Assembly (NCBI GenBank): GCA_031216915.1
Contig: CM062289.1
Location: 253,761,113-253,825,112 of the forward strand
Direction of reading: 5' to 3'
From: Pictodentalium vernedei
Taxonomy: Eukaryota; Mollusca; Scaphopoda; Dentaliida; Dentaliidae
Length of the DNA: 64,000 nucleotides
Position 1 is the stretch's first letter. Each line of letters begins with the position of its first letter. Made by a program: the position numbers and the translations under genes. Positions 24,415 to 36,430 of the stretch are shown one piece after another. Below the pieces are notes generated by a model. The model saw only the letters and a program-made list of their open reading frames with translations. It did not search any database and was not told the DNA's origin.

Positions 24415-25926
24415 TACTGAGTCAAAAAAGAAAGTATAACTTTGAGGAGCAATTTCTTTTAGTATTATCGACTTAATCCCAAACAAATTATTGTAAATTC
24501 ATATTTCGAGTCCAGCTGTATGAATTTGCATAATTTCATGTTCTTTCTGTTGCCAGCGTCACGTCAGGACGTCGCAATTCAGACATGAGGTGAAATGAAA
24601 AGTTCACACATGCAGTCAATAGCATGTATGTCCACCGTTTGCCTCTTGGATGGCAAGACATCGATGGTGCATGGACCTGATAAGTCTCTGGATGTCACCC
24701 TGCAGTAGTGCGTTCCACTTCTGCCTTAGAACATTACGTAAATCACCTAATGTCTGAAGATCATGAAGTCGAACCCGACAGTCCGATTGATCCCAAAGAT
24801 GCTCGATCGGAGACAAATCTGACGAAAGTGGGGGGCCAGGGAAGAAGTCTGATGCTCTGCTCCTCAAGAAAGTCACGACAGATATTCGCCATGTGACATC
24901 GGGCATTGTCTTGTTGGAATAACTGCAATCTGACATTAGCATTGAACAACGGGACAACAACCGCATAAGAATTTCGTCCCTATATCACTGTCCATTCAGA
25001 TTATCATCAATAAAGATCAACTGCGTTCGATGGTGCAAGGAAATTCCTGCCCAAACCGTTAAACTACCCCCGCCAAAATGGTCACATTCCCACAGGCAAG
25101 CATCAGAAAACTGTTCTCCTCATCGGCGATACACTCTTGCCCTACCATCAGTGTGCCGCAGACAAAATTGTGATTCATCACTAAAAAGAACTATGCTCCA
25201 ATGCTGCAGAGTCCAGCAAACAAGCTGACATACCAATTCCATTCTGACGGTATGATGACTTGGGTAAGGATTGGTCTGTGGTATGGATGCCTACTTCGGA
25301 TGCCATGTTCAGCGAGTTTGTTGCGGACAGTTTGTGCACTAATTCTATTGTTAGTTCTAACAGGAGTAATTGCTGCTGTCCTCGTCACCAGAAGGAAGCG
25401 ATTCCGCAATTGAGACGTCCTGATGTGTCGGTCTTGTGCAGGGATCGTAACTTGTGGTTGACCTGAAAGCAGTTGGTCGGCAGTAGATCCGGTGGTTCTA
25501 TACCTTCCAATGAGGCGTTAAATAGTGGCCACAGTGACACCAAAATCAGCAGCGAGTACATCTGGAGGTATCGTGGCCTCATGCATATCAATGGCACGCA
25601 ACCTCTGATTTTCGGTTAACCTTGGCATTTTTTAAAATGTCGGAAGACAAAAACTAGCATGTTTTCTCAACGACCCAGGCTCTCTAGCACAACATAACAC
25701 AAAGAAAATAGTCGGTCACCCATTCAATTTGACATTTTCGGATAGCACGTGCTATTTTGAAATCCACAGCAAAATTGTATACGGTTGGGTGGACAACAAC
25801 AACATGTCATTAAACTCTTTGCATGACTTCTTGTCCACAAACATGCAACATTTGAACTATTATATTTCATCCTTTATGCTATTTTTTCACATTTGTTTCT
25901 ATTATACTTTCATTTTTGACTCAGTA
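24415..25926 (-). mobile_element. Tc1/mariner-type transposon 2
   Basis: Inverted termini of about 25 bp with one mismatch (TACTGAGTCAAAAAAGAA start), flanked by TA at 24413-24414 and 25927-25928. Length 1512 bp. Transposase pseudogene on the minus strand. Confidence 0.92.
24616..25628 (-). pseudogene. Tc1-like transposase, broken
   Basis: The start MPRLTENQRLRAIDMHEAT at 25628 opens a helix-turn-helix domain interrupted by a stop after VTVATI. Pieces in shifting frames follow: LRNRFLLVTRTAAITP, SAQTVRNKLAEHGIRSRHPY, LQLFQQDNARCHMA (second catalytic Asp present), then SDLSPIEHLWDQ (third acidic residue) and a C-terminal EANGGHTCY. Several frameshifts and stops make it inactive. It differs in termini and sequence from the other two Tc1-like copies, so three separate lineages inserted here. 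Confidence 0.88.
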
Positions 25927-26057
25927 TAGAATAAACAGGTACGAGGGCAGAGTGGTTAAAACCCTTATTCTAAGAGTGGTTTAAATCGGATTACCAGCCC
26001 TAGTACCTATTTGTTTTATTTATACCATGCTCTTAATAAATACAGACTTTGTCACTT

Positions 26058-26462
26058 GAAATGGAGTAAAAATGATAAATTTAAAGTAATTTGGATATTT
26101 TTTAAACTTTCCAATGGCCCAGACTTAGCTGGTGTAAACTCAATAATATCAAGGACCAAACACAAATTGTGAACCCCACCAATCCCCAAAATTTGTATAT
26201 AATACTGAAATTTGAAAGTTCTATCTGCCCCTCCATACTTTTAGTACTGCGCATGTGCAGAACCCAGGAAGAGACCAGAATTGGCGCCAAGCATCATTCT
26301 TCTTGGTTGTGCCTACTAATGTTATAACTCAGCGGGGAGGTATGATAGCCCACTCATGGGAGGGCCATCCCCGTCTGAGCCATTAGTAAGTATAAAAAAT
26401 ATACAAAGTACTTTAAATTTATCACATTTTTATACTAGAACCAATGGCCCAGACTTAGCTGA
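26058..26462. repeat. CAATGGCCCAGACTTAGCTG repeat, with inverted border copy
   Basis: 26112-26300 is a copy of a repeat (CCAATGGCCCAGACTTAGCT at 26111, then TAGTACTGCGCATGTGCAG). The first 20 bp recur at 26442-26461. 26060-26105 (ATGATAAATTTAAAGTAATT) is answered inverted at about 26390-26438. An inverted copy of the same repeat sits at 32730-32935. Confidence 0.7.
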
Positions 26463-28300
26463 ATAGTAAAAAGGATGGAGGGCCTTGGATTTAAAGGAAT
26501 AGCAGACTAAAATTCAGCTCCTCAGCCTGCAGTAAGACTCCCAAGATGAATAGGAGATTAAAATTTTAGGAATTACATATATCCCTCTCTATACAATAGA
26601 GAAGGATATACCACCGAAATAAGAAGCAATATCCAAGTGATTCCTTATTACTTAGCATAAATGATTATGCTAATTGGGTGTAATGAGCCCCCCAATTTTA
26701 AGGCTAGTCCAGAATAAGACACTTAAAATTAGGAAAAGCGTGTGAGAGAGTTGCAGACTAATGCCCACAGACACAAGCCGAATACAATGTAACGAGCTGT
26801 ACATAAGATCAGTATTATCTATAGACAATAACAGCTTCACCCATAGTTACACACTTACTATAAGGCCAGAAGAGGTAAAGAGAAATCACCCCCCCCCCCC
26901 CCCCACCTCTTTTTTGAAGGAATTAACCTTCAAAACAAAGAGGGAATCAGCCAGGAATCAGTAATAAAGCGGTACTGAATAATATATAGTCACCTAAAAG
27001 GCTCCAGGTTACTAAAATCGCAAGCTTCTAAAATGTATGCCGCATCCAGAATACGGAAATAGGTCGATAACCAGTGATATTAATAGTTACAACCTTAAAC
27101 TTGTCCAATTGAATTCCAATGGAAAGTTATCTGAGAGAACTTATACGCTTCTGAGCCAACCAACAGGCGACCACATTCAGGTGTACAAGTAAATTCCAAT
27201 AATGAACTTCTAAATTGTAACCGTTCAATCTATGAGAATGAGAGAGTAGGATTCCCCTTTGTTTACCGCTTCCGGTAGAAGACTGAATTCAGAACCTGGA
27301 AGGGGATATGAATAAAAACCTGCCAAGGACCGTCCCCAAATCACTGTTCCCTGGGTCCGTTAAAACCAATGAATGTTCTAATGCGATTTATAACATGAGG
27401 AATAGACTCATATATCGTAACAAAAGCAAACAACTCTGAACAAAACTTCTCAGAGTGAACTAATTGCCATATCTGGAGAATGTCGCCAAGATAAGCAACA
27501 TGCCTGCCACACAGGTACACGAAGGTTAGCAATGTCAACTGAATGTATTCATGAAAGAATTCAGAAACCAAAAACAGTTACTGTTCAGGAATCATATGCT
27601 CGTATACGAACTATGAACAAACAACTGCAGGAAACAAACCAACTAAAGAGTGGATGCACCCCTGAAATCGCCGTTAGACAACAACCCACCCGCCAATCAA
27701 AGAGCAATGAAACATTTGCATGCATACGAGCCCCCACCCAACCACATTACTTGAATCGCTAGATAAGTATGGCCGGTGCAGTAATACTAAAGCTTGGAAC
27801 TGCGACAAATTCCTTTTTCACTACAGGAAAAGGAAACCTCACGCAACATTCCCAAAGCTATACTGCTGCTGCTATTCTCAATAAAAGAGTAATAACAGCG
27901 AATAGAAGCTTATCATAACAAAATAACTAGTCAAAAACCAAGCATGATCTGTTTTTTGACCCAGCAGGACTCAGAATGCTTTAGTGTTAGTCATCAAGAA
28001 TAGTATAAAACTGTATGGCTCCATCATGTCTGACCAACTCCATAATGCCTCTAAAGATGGAGATGGACGTGATGAATATGGCACTATTGCAAGGAATAAA
28101 CCCGCTGATATAGCATCAACATATCCCTTGAAATCAAGATAGTATGCCATGGCCTTAAAAAATACACCATATAGACATAATATCCATAATCCTCCGAGCG
28201 GAAATATAATCCACGACCATAGATTGGATTTAAAATGTAGCGGGCAACGAAAAACTAAGTTCCGGCACCCGATCGTAAAAACCTAGATGAATTGCTTGTG
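26463..28300 (-). other. Decayed element sequence, unidentified
   Basis: Bounded by the repeat at 26058-26462 and by the coding-derived array at 28300. An 18-base C-run lies at about 26889-26906. A 76-codon minus-strand frame at 27341-27571 (HVAYLGDILQIWQLVHSEKF) could be a retroelement remnant, but I cannot place it in a family. No intact gene. Confidence 0.4.
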
Positions 28301-30820
28301 CCTCGTTCCAATTATTGCAGGAAACATATTCCTGAAAAGGAACTAACTACAGGCATTTGAAAGAACGCTCATTATTTCTCACTCGGTTAATATGGCATCA
28401 TCAATAGGGCTAAAAGCTTCAGACAACTAACACAAAACAATACTGTTAAGGAGAAAACATCCGCTTTCCTTATAATGGTACCTTGTCCGAGAGGACAGTG
28501 GTTTCAGCCTAGCTGATGCAGCTAAAGATCTTCCTATTCATGAAGACAATTATATGGCTGTAAACTGCGGCAGCAGAAGCTCACTCAAGGAGACTTGCAA
28601 CGCTAGTCGCTAATGATAGGGAAAAACACCGCTCATAATTCTAGCTAGGCTACTATGGTGTCAACAATATGACTAATGTCTGTGACACCTAAGAAAACAA
28701 CACCGAGAAGGAAAAAATGTACTCTTTCCTTTCAGCAGTTCTATTCCCAAAAGACAGCGGTCTCAGCCTAGCTAACGTAGCTTAGAAGTCTTCATCTCTG
28801 TGAAGACAACTATCTCGGTGTAATTAGCGACCTTAGAAAGTTCACTAAATGGAGACTTACGACATTAGTCACACACATTAAGGAAAAAAGGCCGCTCTTG
28901 ATGCTAATAAGGCATCAACAAAAAGACTAAAAGCCTCAGACACATAAGAATACAACACCGAGAAGGAAACAACGTACTCTTTCCTTCAAACGGTCCTAAT
29001 TCCAAAGAGACAGCAGTCTCAGATTAGCTTGTGCAGCTTAGAAATCTTCATATCCGTGAAGACAGATATCTCTGTGTAACATGCGACCTTTGAAACGGAG
29101 ACTTACGACATTAGTCGTTCAAGCTAAGGAATGAAGGACAGCTCTTTATAACAGCCCTAATTCCAAAGAGACAGTAGTCTCAGCTTAGCTGACACAGCTT
29201 AGAAATCCTCATCTCTGTGAGGACAGATATTTGTGTCACCTGCGTCCTTGGAAAGCTCACTAAATGGAGACTTACAACGTTAGCCGCAAAGTATAAGAAA
29301 AGATCGCTCCAAACTACATAAGGCCACTTTGATCCGCTAATGTTATAGAAACAGACCGCTCTTAATTCACATAAGACTACCAGGGCGACAACCATAGGAC
29401 TAAATGACTGTGATGCCTAGGAATACAACACCGAGAAGGAAAGAACGAAATCTTTCCTTCTAACAGCCTTGTTCGAAAAAAAGATAGCAGTCTCAGCGTA
29501 GCTAACGCAGCCTAGAAGTCTTATATCCATGAACACAGATATATGTGTGTTATCCTGCTGCATTGGACAGCTCACTAAATGGAGACTTATGATGTTAGCC
29601 ACTTATGTATAAGAAAAGACCGCTCTAAAATTACATAAGGCTACTATGGCATCAACAATAGAACTAAATGCCTCTGATGCCTAGGAATACAACAGCAAGA
29701 AGGAAAAAAACATACTTTTTCCTTCTAACGGCCCAATTCCATATCTCAGCCTAATTATGAGCTGGCAATCTTCTATTCATAAAGAATAGGTCATTTGCCT
29801 TTCTTATACTATTGCTAGGCCAAGGGTGCGTTGTTAAGCAGACCAAAGGCCTTCGACACCTGAGCAGAATGATCCGGAAGGAAAGAACTTTGTTTTTCCT
29901 TCACCCGGTACCCAAAGCTGTTTTTTGCCTAGCAAACGCAGACTTTTGTTCAGATGGAACAAGATCTGGAAGAACTTATGAATAAAATTCATAGTCTTAA
30001 TGTGCTGTTCCGTAAGGGATGGAGAATCATACTCCGTAGCCCTCTCACCATCTGAATGTTCCATCTGAAAAACATTGGTCAACACCATCTGAATGAACAG
30101 ATGACTTGACCAACCCAGCACCATCCGACAGCTCACTACCGGAGACTGTTGATGGCTGAACCTGCGACTACCGGGATGCTGTGATAAGCTGTGCAATCTG
30201 CAACAGCAGGTCCGTGAAAGAGGCTTATCTGCTTCTTCACCATATGCTGCTCACAGGACGGAGATCTGACCCTAGATCTTTCGACTGCAGGTTAATCCGA
30301 CTTCGGTGATGAAGACTGGGAATGCCTCTGTGGAACAGCTTGAACATGCGAAGTTGGACAGCTAGTCTGCGGTCTAATGTGCTTTGTCGATGAAGCAGAG
30401 GAAGAAGCCATAGCTGCAACCAGCCCTGGATGCAGGGTGGAAGGAGCATCCCGACCGCAAGCATGAACGGACACCCCAACTCACTAAAGTTTCTCAAAGT
30501 GGAAACAGTCGACCCTGACTGCTAACAGAGTGGAGAGGGTTCTCCAACTTGCGATCTGACTCTAGATCTAGCCAAGCATTCAGTTTAAAATTTAGAAACT
30601 TGTAGGCTTCTTCCTCTTAGCATGCTTTTCCGTGGAAGAAGAGGAAGCCAAGCCATAACAACAGCCAAACCCGGCTGAAGTGTGGAGGGAGCATCCCGAA
30701 CCGCAAGCGAGGACAGGGGCTCAGACTCAATGAAGTTTCTCACAATGGAAACAGTCGACCCCGACTGCTGACAGGATGGAGAATGTTCTCCAACTCGAGA
30801 TCTGACCCCATCGTCGCTGG
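28300..30820 (-). pseudogene. Decayed tandem repeat of about 245 bp with coding ancestry
   Basis: Units recur with a ACACCGAGAAGGAAA...CTTTCCTTC block (28704, 28951, 29427, 29691, about 29870) and a GGAGCATCCCGA block (30443, 30688). On the minus strand the units encode recognisably similar peptides in frames broken by stops: SEAFSPIDDAILTE (near 28400), SEAFSLFVDALLASRAAFF (near 28910), SQSFSPMVVALVVLCELRA (near 29385) and SEAFSSIVDAIVALCNFRA (near 29650). A second conserved part reads SPFSELSKDAGD or SELSDGAG. The right end gives RDAPSTLHPGLVAAMASS and RDAPSTLQPGLA with a Ser-rich run and KHAKRKK. The protein is unknown to me; a gag/ORF1-type retroelement protein is one possibility. Period about 240-265 bp, at least eight units. 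Confidence 0.6.
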
Positions 30821-31557
30821 GTGAGCTTTTGTTTTTGAGGTGCTCGCTCTACCCACTCTACACTTCTCGACCGCTACGGACATACCCGGCATCCCGGCTC
30901 CCATATAGGGAAACCGCTTCACCGGTTGAGCTAGCTGTATGCAAAGGATTAAGAGAACTAACTAGACACTTCAATCCCCTGTTATTAATCAAGAGCACCT
31001 TGGCAGCTAGCTCTGTTTACTCATCAGAGCAGGGCTCATCAGAGTGTGATGATGGCAGCACATAGCGGACAGGTGTCAGTGTACCATCACCATGTTCTTG
31101 TTCTGAAAAAGAAACTAAAAGACTAATATTAGTCTGCTGTGAAAGCTCTGACCTCGAACTTCACCGCCCACCACGCAGGTCAACACCCAATTCCAACGCT
31201 TGCATCCCATAGTACAAGTATTGAAGGAGTGCAGGGACTTCCTGTAGACAAGCAAGTAAATTCCAGACAGACTTCTTGGACTTACACTAGGTACCCAATA
31301 ATTATAATAGATACAATAATAATGAAGCCAAAATCTTAAGTCTGCTGCACTCCCAATAATAATACAGAATAAACATCACAAGGATACATAACATAGACAA
31401 TCACAAAAATTTTCGAAACAAATAAAATAAATTTTTTCAAAAAATTTTGAATGAAGCCTAAGTTCCCCAAGGGCATCCCGATAGAGCCTAAGTGTGGACA
31501 AGCACTACCTAATTAAAGCTAAACTATCAGAATAAGAAAAAATATGTATCCTAAGAG
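30821..31557. other. Right part of the unidentified decayed element
   Basis: Sequence between the coding-derived array and the next inserted element. No feature can be named; a minus-strand frame at 30740-30922 probably continues the decayed gene. Confidence 0.35.
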
Positions 31558-32484
31558 AAACAAGAGGCCCCATGGGGCCTTAATCGCTCACCTGCCAAAG
31601 TGGTTCAAACAAGTATTTGGGGGTCACATTCATTGAGACATGGTTCATCAACACTACAAAGGAATGAAGTCATGAAATTTTATAGAAAAACAATAAGGAA
31701 TGGATATGAACAATCATGAGCCTAACATACTTCCCCCTGCCACCCCCACCCATAGAGAGCCCAAATAAGCCAGGGGCCCAAATTGAACAAACTTGAATCT
31801 GACCCACCTAGAGATGTTGTATATCAAATATGAAAGGATTCTGACTGGTGGATCTGAAGATTTCTTGAACAAGTTGTTCAAAGAAGTATTTTGGATCCCA
31901 TTCAGCTATCATGGCTCATTAAAACTTCAGAGGAATGAAGTCATGAAATTATTATAGGGGTCTTCTTCTTTTTTTTTACATAAATTCAATCTAATTCCTT
32001 TAAAACGCATTTTTTAGCAATTTTTTTTCCTCTGCTTAATTGACCCATGGGGGTGGGGAGTGGGGTTGGTGGTCATATGGGTATTTGGGGGGGTGAGGAG
32101 GGGGTTGCATAAAATCACTCTGAATCTTTCAAAATATATTTACAGCCAAACAGTTTGTTACATCTAATTGCTCCCCCCCCCCCCCCCCCCTGATAAGGAA
32201 GGGAGGGAACTTCAGGGAAGCACATAGGGTAAAAACATTTTCATATAAAAGCACTCTAATTCATCTAGGAACTCGATTTTGAAAAGAGCTGGACCCAAAA
32301 TTTATCAAAAGTCTGATACAGTCCCAAAATTCTCAACCCAGGGACCCAATTTGAACAACTTGAATCTGACCCCCCTAGAGATGATGCATACCAAATGTTA
32401 AAGGATTCTGAATGGTGGATCTCAAGCAGATAAAGAAATTTCCTCATATTGCACTAAGTTAAAATTTGGGCTCAAATAGGGAGT
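31558..32484 (+). mobile_element. AACAAGAGGCCCC-type element, 3' truncated
   Basis: It starts GAAACAAGAGGCCCCATGGG then CCTTAATCGCTCACCTGCC, and carries body words (ACTTGAATCTGACCC, ACCAAATGTTAAAGG, TGCACTAAGTTAAAATTTGG). It stops within a unit near 32484 without the terminal hairpin. Poly-C run at about 32165-32190. It lies inside the 26.1-32.9 kb block, so it inserted later than that block formed. Confidence 0.7.
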
Positions 32485-32729
32485 GGAGTCATAGTAATAA
32501 TGACGACGTTCAGAAGCATATCCCGAAAATGGGAAACATGAATAATTTTACACAAAAATATAAAGTTACAGCCCTGAACATCCAAAACCACCGTTATTCA
32601 CTTCCAACATCCTGCTAAACTGTTGAAGCCATGAAACCATCATTGATTTGTGTCTGGCATCTTCAAAAATGAGAATTTATTGCACAGATGTCAGTTCAAA
32701 TGTTTTCTGACTTGGGCCAAACAAAAGAA

Positions 32730-32935
32730 TGATGCTTGTCGCCAATTCCGGTCCCTTCCTGGCTACTGCGCATGCCCAGTACTAAAAGTATGGAGGGCCA
32801 GATGGGACTTTCAAATTTCGGTACTGTATACAAATTTGGGGGATTGGGGGGTTCAAAATTTGTGTTTGACCCTTGATATTATTGAGTTTGCACCAGCTAA
32901 GTCTAGGCCATTGGTTCTAGTATAAAAATACGACA
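32730..32935. repeat. Inverted copy of the 26.1 kb repeat
   Basis: Read on the minus strand it has TATACTAGAACCAATGGCC, GACTTAGCTGGTGCAAACTC, TAGTACTGGGCATGCGCAG and GGAATTGGCG, matching 26112-26290 in order. Confidence 0.8.
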
Positions 32936-33521
32936 CTTTCTATCACAAACACACGGGTTTATTTTGTTTAAATCTGAACCGGTGGGCAGTACTACTGGCA
33001 GTACATGAATGCTTGATTGACACAAAGGCACATCATCAAAGTTGAATGAATTTACCTTGCTTTTTCAGCCAAATTATTAACAATTCTTAAATTTTATTTT
33101 AAATATACAATTGTAAGTATTTTAAACTTAATAAGTCAATACACATAGTAGATAGTACCGCAAAATGTTGTATGTTTAAATGAAACATCGCGAAGTATGA
33201 ACGTATCGAAGTTGGCAAATTGCGTCATGCCAAAGGTCAAGCTGAATGAACTTCCGACTATACGTGTAAATTTTTTTAACTGCAGTAGAAACTTTATGCC
33301 GGTATGGGGTTAAAAGCTCAAATTTAACATACAGGCTTTTCACAGGCAGTAACATAGGTGGGCATGGTATAAAATGGAGTTCACTGTTACTCTCTTATCT
33401 ATGATCACTGTATACAAGCTTGAAGCAACAAAAAGTAATGAATTTATCATCAATCAAAGCCACACTTGAACATGACATCTGATCTCGGTGAAACTTTGGC
33501 AGGAATTGAAATCTGAACTTA
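32936..33521. other. Intronic sequence, nothing recognised
   Basis: No supported feature. Confidence 0.5.
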
Positions 33522-33722
33522 TATATTTATTTATTGGTGCTTAAGGTCACTTTCAGCAACTTTGGCAACATTATGACTGGAACATAGCTATAAAGTCTAG
33601 TGAAGCAAATCATTTATACTTGTGCTGCCCACTTTAGAGGACCTCCACCCCAGGCAATGCTTCCTGGTCCTATTTTAGCGGTAAACAAGAACTTGTTCAT
33701 CACAGTAAACAAATAAATAAAC
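33522..33722 (-). repeat. Shared-tail SINE-like repeat (copy 6)
   Basis: TATTTATTTATTGGTGCTTA tail, TTTAGAGGACCTCCACCCC, AAGAACTTGTTCATCACAG. The head is truncated. Confidence 0.65.
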
Positions 33723-33796
33723 CACCTTTAAAAAATAATTTAGCACTCTTACCATTTAACAGTTAAAAACCTGGACAAATCTCCTCCATTTAGGCC

Positions 33797-34038
33797 TTAA
33801 CTGATAGAGTGCTGGAAGCCCATATTTGGGCTTTATGAAATTCCACAGATTGTGACTGCAATACCTACACTCTGTTGGAGGAGGTTTCCTTGAAAAGCTG
33901 CAGATTTTGTTAATGACACATAGCTCGGCTACATTTGATTGGATAGTGCTCATTGGCACTATCCAATCAAATGCAACAGAGCAATATATGATGAAATGAA
34001 ATCTGCGGTCAATAAAAGGGTAGCACTCTACAAGTTAA
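33797..34038. mobile_element. TTAA-type MITE with perfect central hairpin
   Basis: TTAACTGATAGAGTGCTGG on the left; TAGCACTCTACAAGTTAA on the right (17-bp inverted termini with mismatches, TTAA both sides). Centre at about 33936-33970: arms TTTGATTGGATAGTGC / GCACTATCCAATCAAA with a short loop. 242 bp. This copy best defines the family. Confidence 0.8.
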
Positions 34039-36430
34039 ATGACAACATAACAAGCTCTGTCCTGTGACTTTGCAGTGGTTTCTAGTATCTAACTGACAAG
34101 CTGACACAAAGGTTGTGAACTGAGTCATCTGTTCGGAAGCAGAAATATTGACCAAAAAAAAGTTGAAATTAGGCCCTTAAGGGTTAAAGTTTATCATGAC
34201 CAAAAATTGGCAATTTTTCTTTATGTTATGAAATGGTCCTACTTTACAATTTAAAAAGATACAAATTTCTTTGAACAATACTATATAAAACTGGTTGAGT
34301 GCAAAATTATTTTTCAAATGTGACTTATAATGCGAGTATTATTTTTCATAGATACCATGCCTCCAGCAAAAGCATCTTTTATTTAAAAGATTTTGTTCAT
34401 AAATGTTTTGTTACAATTTATTGGAGAGTGCCATTTGGCACTCTCTAATAAGGTGTAGCAAAACTATATATTTATGCAAACAACTTTCTACTTCCTAGCA
34501 AACAACAAGCTAACACATACAATGTAAGGCAACTATAGTGGCTTTCAACACCATTCCATACAGCCCTGATAGTGGTAGATTCACCACCTTTGATGGGTAA
34601 AATGAGGATCTGTTTCTGATTATGCAAACGCAAACAAGTACTGATACAAAAACCAATTCAAAGCAAATTTTGATGCAAATTGTAAGCTTCTTAATTATAT
34701 TACACATGTATAACAATATAATTTTATTATTACACAATGACAATGCAAAATGAAACAAAAAGGTTGAAAAATCTTTAAAAAAGGTTGTTTTCAAGTTACC
34801 TGACCACTGCAACCAATAATCCAAGAACAATTCAACTATAAAGTATATATAAAACAAGTATTTAAGTATATTAAGAAGTAAACTTTTTAGAATACTTTCA
34901 TATAACCTGGCACCAAGCAGGCCTTTAAATTAATTTATTTTGGGGGCACCTGTTTACCTTAATTTGGGAGCATTAAAACCAGAATTAACAGCCATATCCT
35001 GTTATATTTTATTGCTATGCCTATCTTTGTGTTTCTATGGTCATATTATAATGGAAGTTATTCTCAAATGTAGAGAAGGCATAGAGAATTTCTATATTTT
35101 TCTTGATGTCTTCAAACTTTCTCTAATTTGGGCACACCTGTAAACAATTTGAAATTGTAGTAATCTAAAGGCCTGCACCAAGAGATCCAAGATGGTTAGT
35201 TATTATGCACTAACTGTCAACAATACACCATTGTGCTGTTTTGACCACTCAAACCTGAAGGTGGGCTGTTTTTGCTTTGTTATTATAAACTGGTCAAACT
35301 GTTAAGTATCTGACCTAATAAGTTATGCAGTGATCACTACAATTCTACAAAGAAAACATGTTGCTTATTGCACATAGCAGACTGAACTTAGCAAGCTAAA
35401 ATATGACAAAAACATTTATCCAGGAAAGCCTTTTTACAAATTGAACTTTTGCAATGGGTTTCCCTGAAAGACCAAGTGTAGAGTATTTGTAACCCTTCAC
35501 ATGACACATTATCCAAGTCTGACAATTATTTACTTAATGTTAACAATTTCTGAAAATATTAATTTTCAATTAAAATATGCACACTTACTTTCACGGAGAA
35601 TTCACCAAAGCTTTGGATGAAAAATAAATCTAAAATATTTTTGCAACTCATAGTGCCAGTTATATGCAAATGTTCAAGAAGATGGTATGGCTAACCTATT
35701 AAGCCTAGACAGAATTTGACCCTGGTTCTGTTTGAGAAGCTTCAAACGTTAAGCCATGGAAGAGAAGAATTAAATACAGCTTCTAGATCAAGTGAAGGAA
35801 TTAGCAAAATTTGACCTGTAAAACTGGGAGTTCTAACAGAATTACATATTTAAAAACTGAGCTATGCCAGAAGTTACAAAAGCATAACAACTTAGTCTCC
35901 GAAACAAGGTTAAACAATAAATAACAGAGCTGGAAATACAAACTCACTTAATATTTATGAGACAAATATATAATAGGTGGAGTTAATTCGATGCTATCTT
36001 GGCAAATAGAAAGCTAGGTAACATAAATGAAGAATACCAACTTTATGCTGTAGTATGGTGAATATGTGTCAACAAAATATCCACAATGCTTATCTGAGTA
36101 TGTGTATAACAAACCAAGATGAGCAAATTGCAACACCATAATATCAGAATTGGCATTGCTGTATCTACATTGTTGAATTCATTCAGAAGACACAGGAGGG
36201 GTAATCTATGATTACGTAACCCTTGGCAAGGTACAGATAGTCCTGTCCCAGATGGATATACATGACTGGGAACAGAAGAGGTCAGAAAAGAATGACCCTT
36301 GGCAGCTGTGTCAACAGAAGGAACACAATAAGGTTTGCAATGGGTAACTGACTGAATTCGGTTGCCCTGCTGAAATATAGGAACTTTCATGTAATTTCCA
36401 TATTTATTATACTTACCACTTACCAGACAA
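34039..36430. other. Intronic sequence with minor repeats
   Basis: A hairpin at about 34421-34452 (TTGGAGAGTGCC / GGCACTCTCTAA) is a remnant of the TTAA MITE family. 34908-35192 has weak inverted ends (GCAGGCCTTTAAATTA / TAATCTAAAGGCCTGC) and may be another MITE. The rest shows nothing. Confidence 0.4.

Noticed and set aside
34510..34857. 115-codon minus-strand frame with hydrophobic stretches
   Set aside because: Hydrophobicity follows from T-rich antisense codons; no homology cue or splice context.
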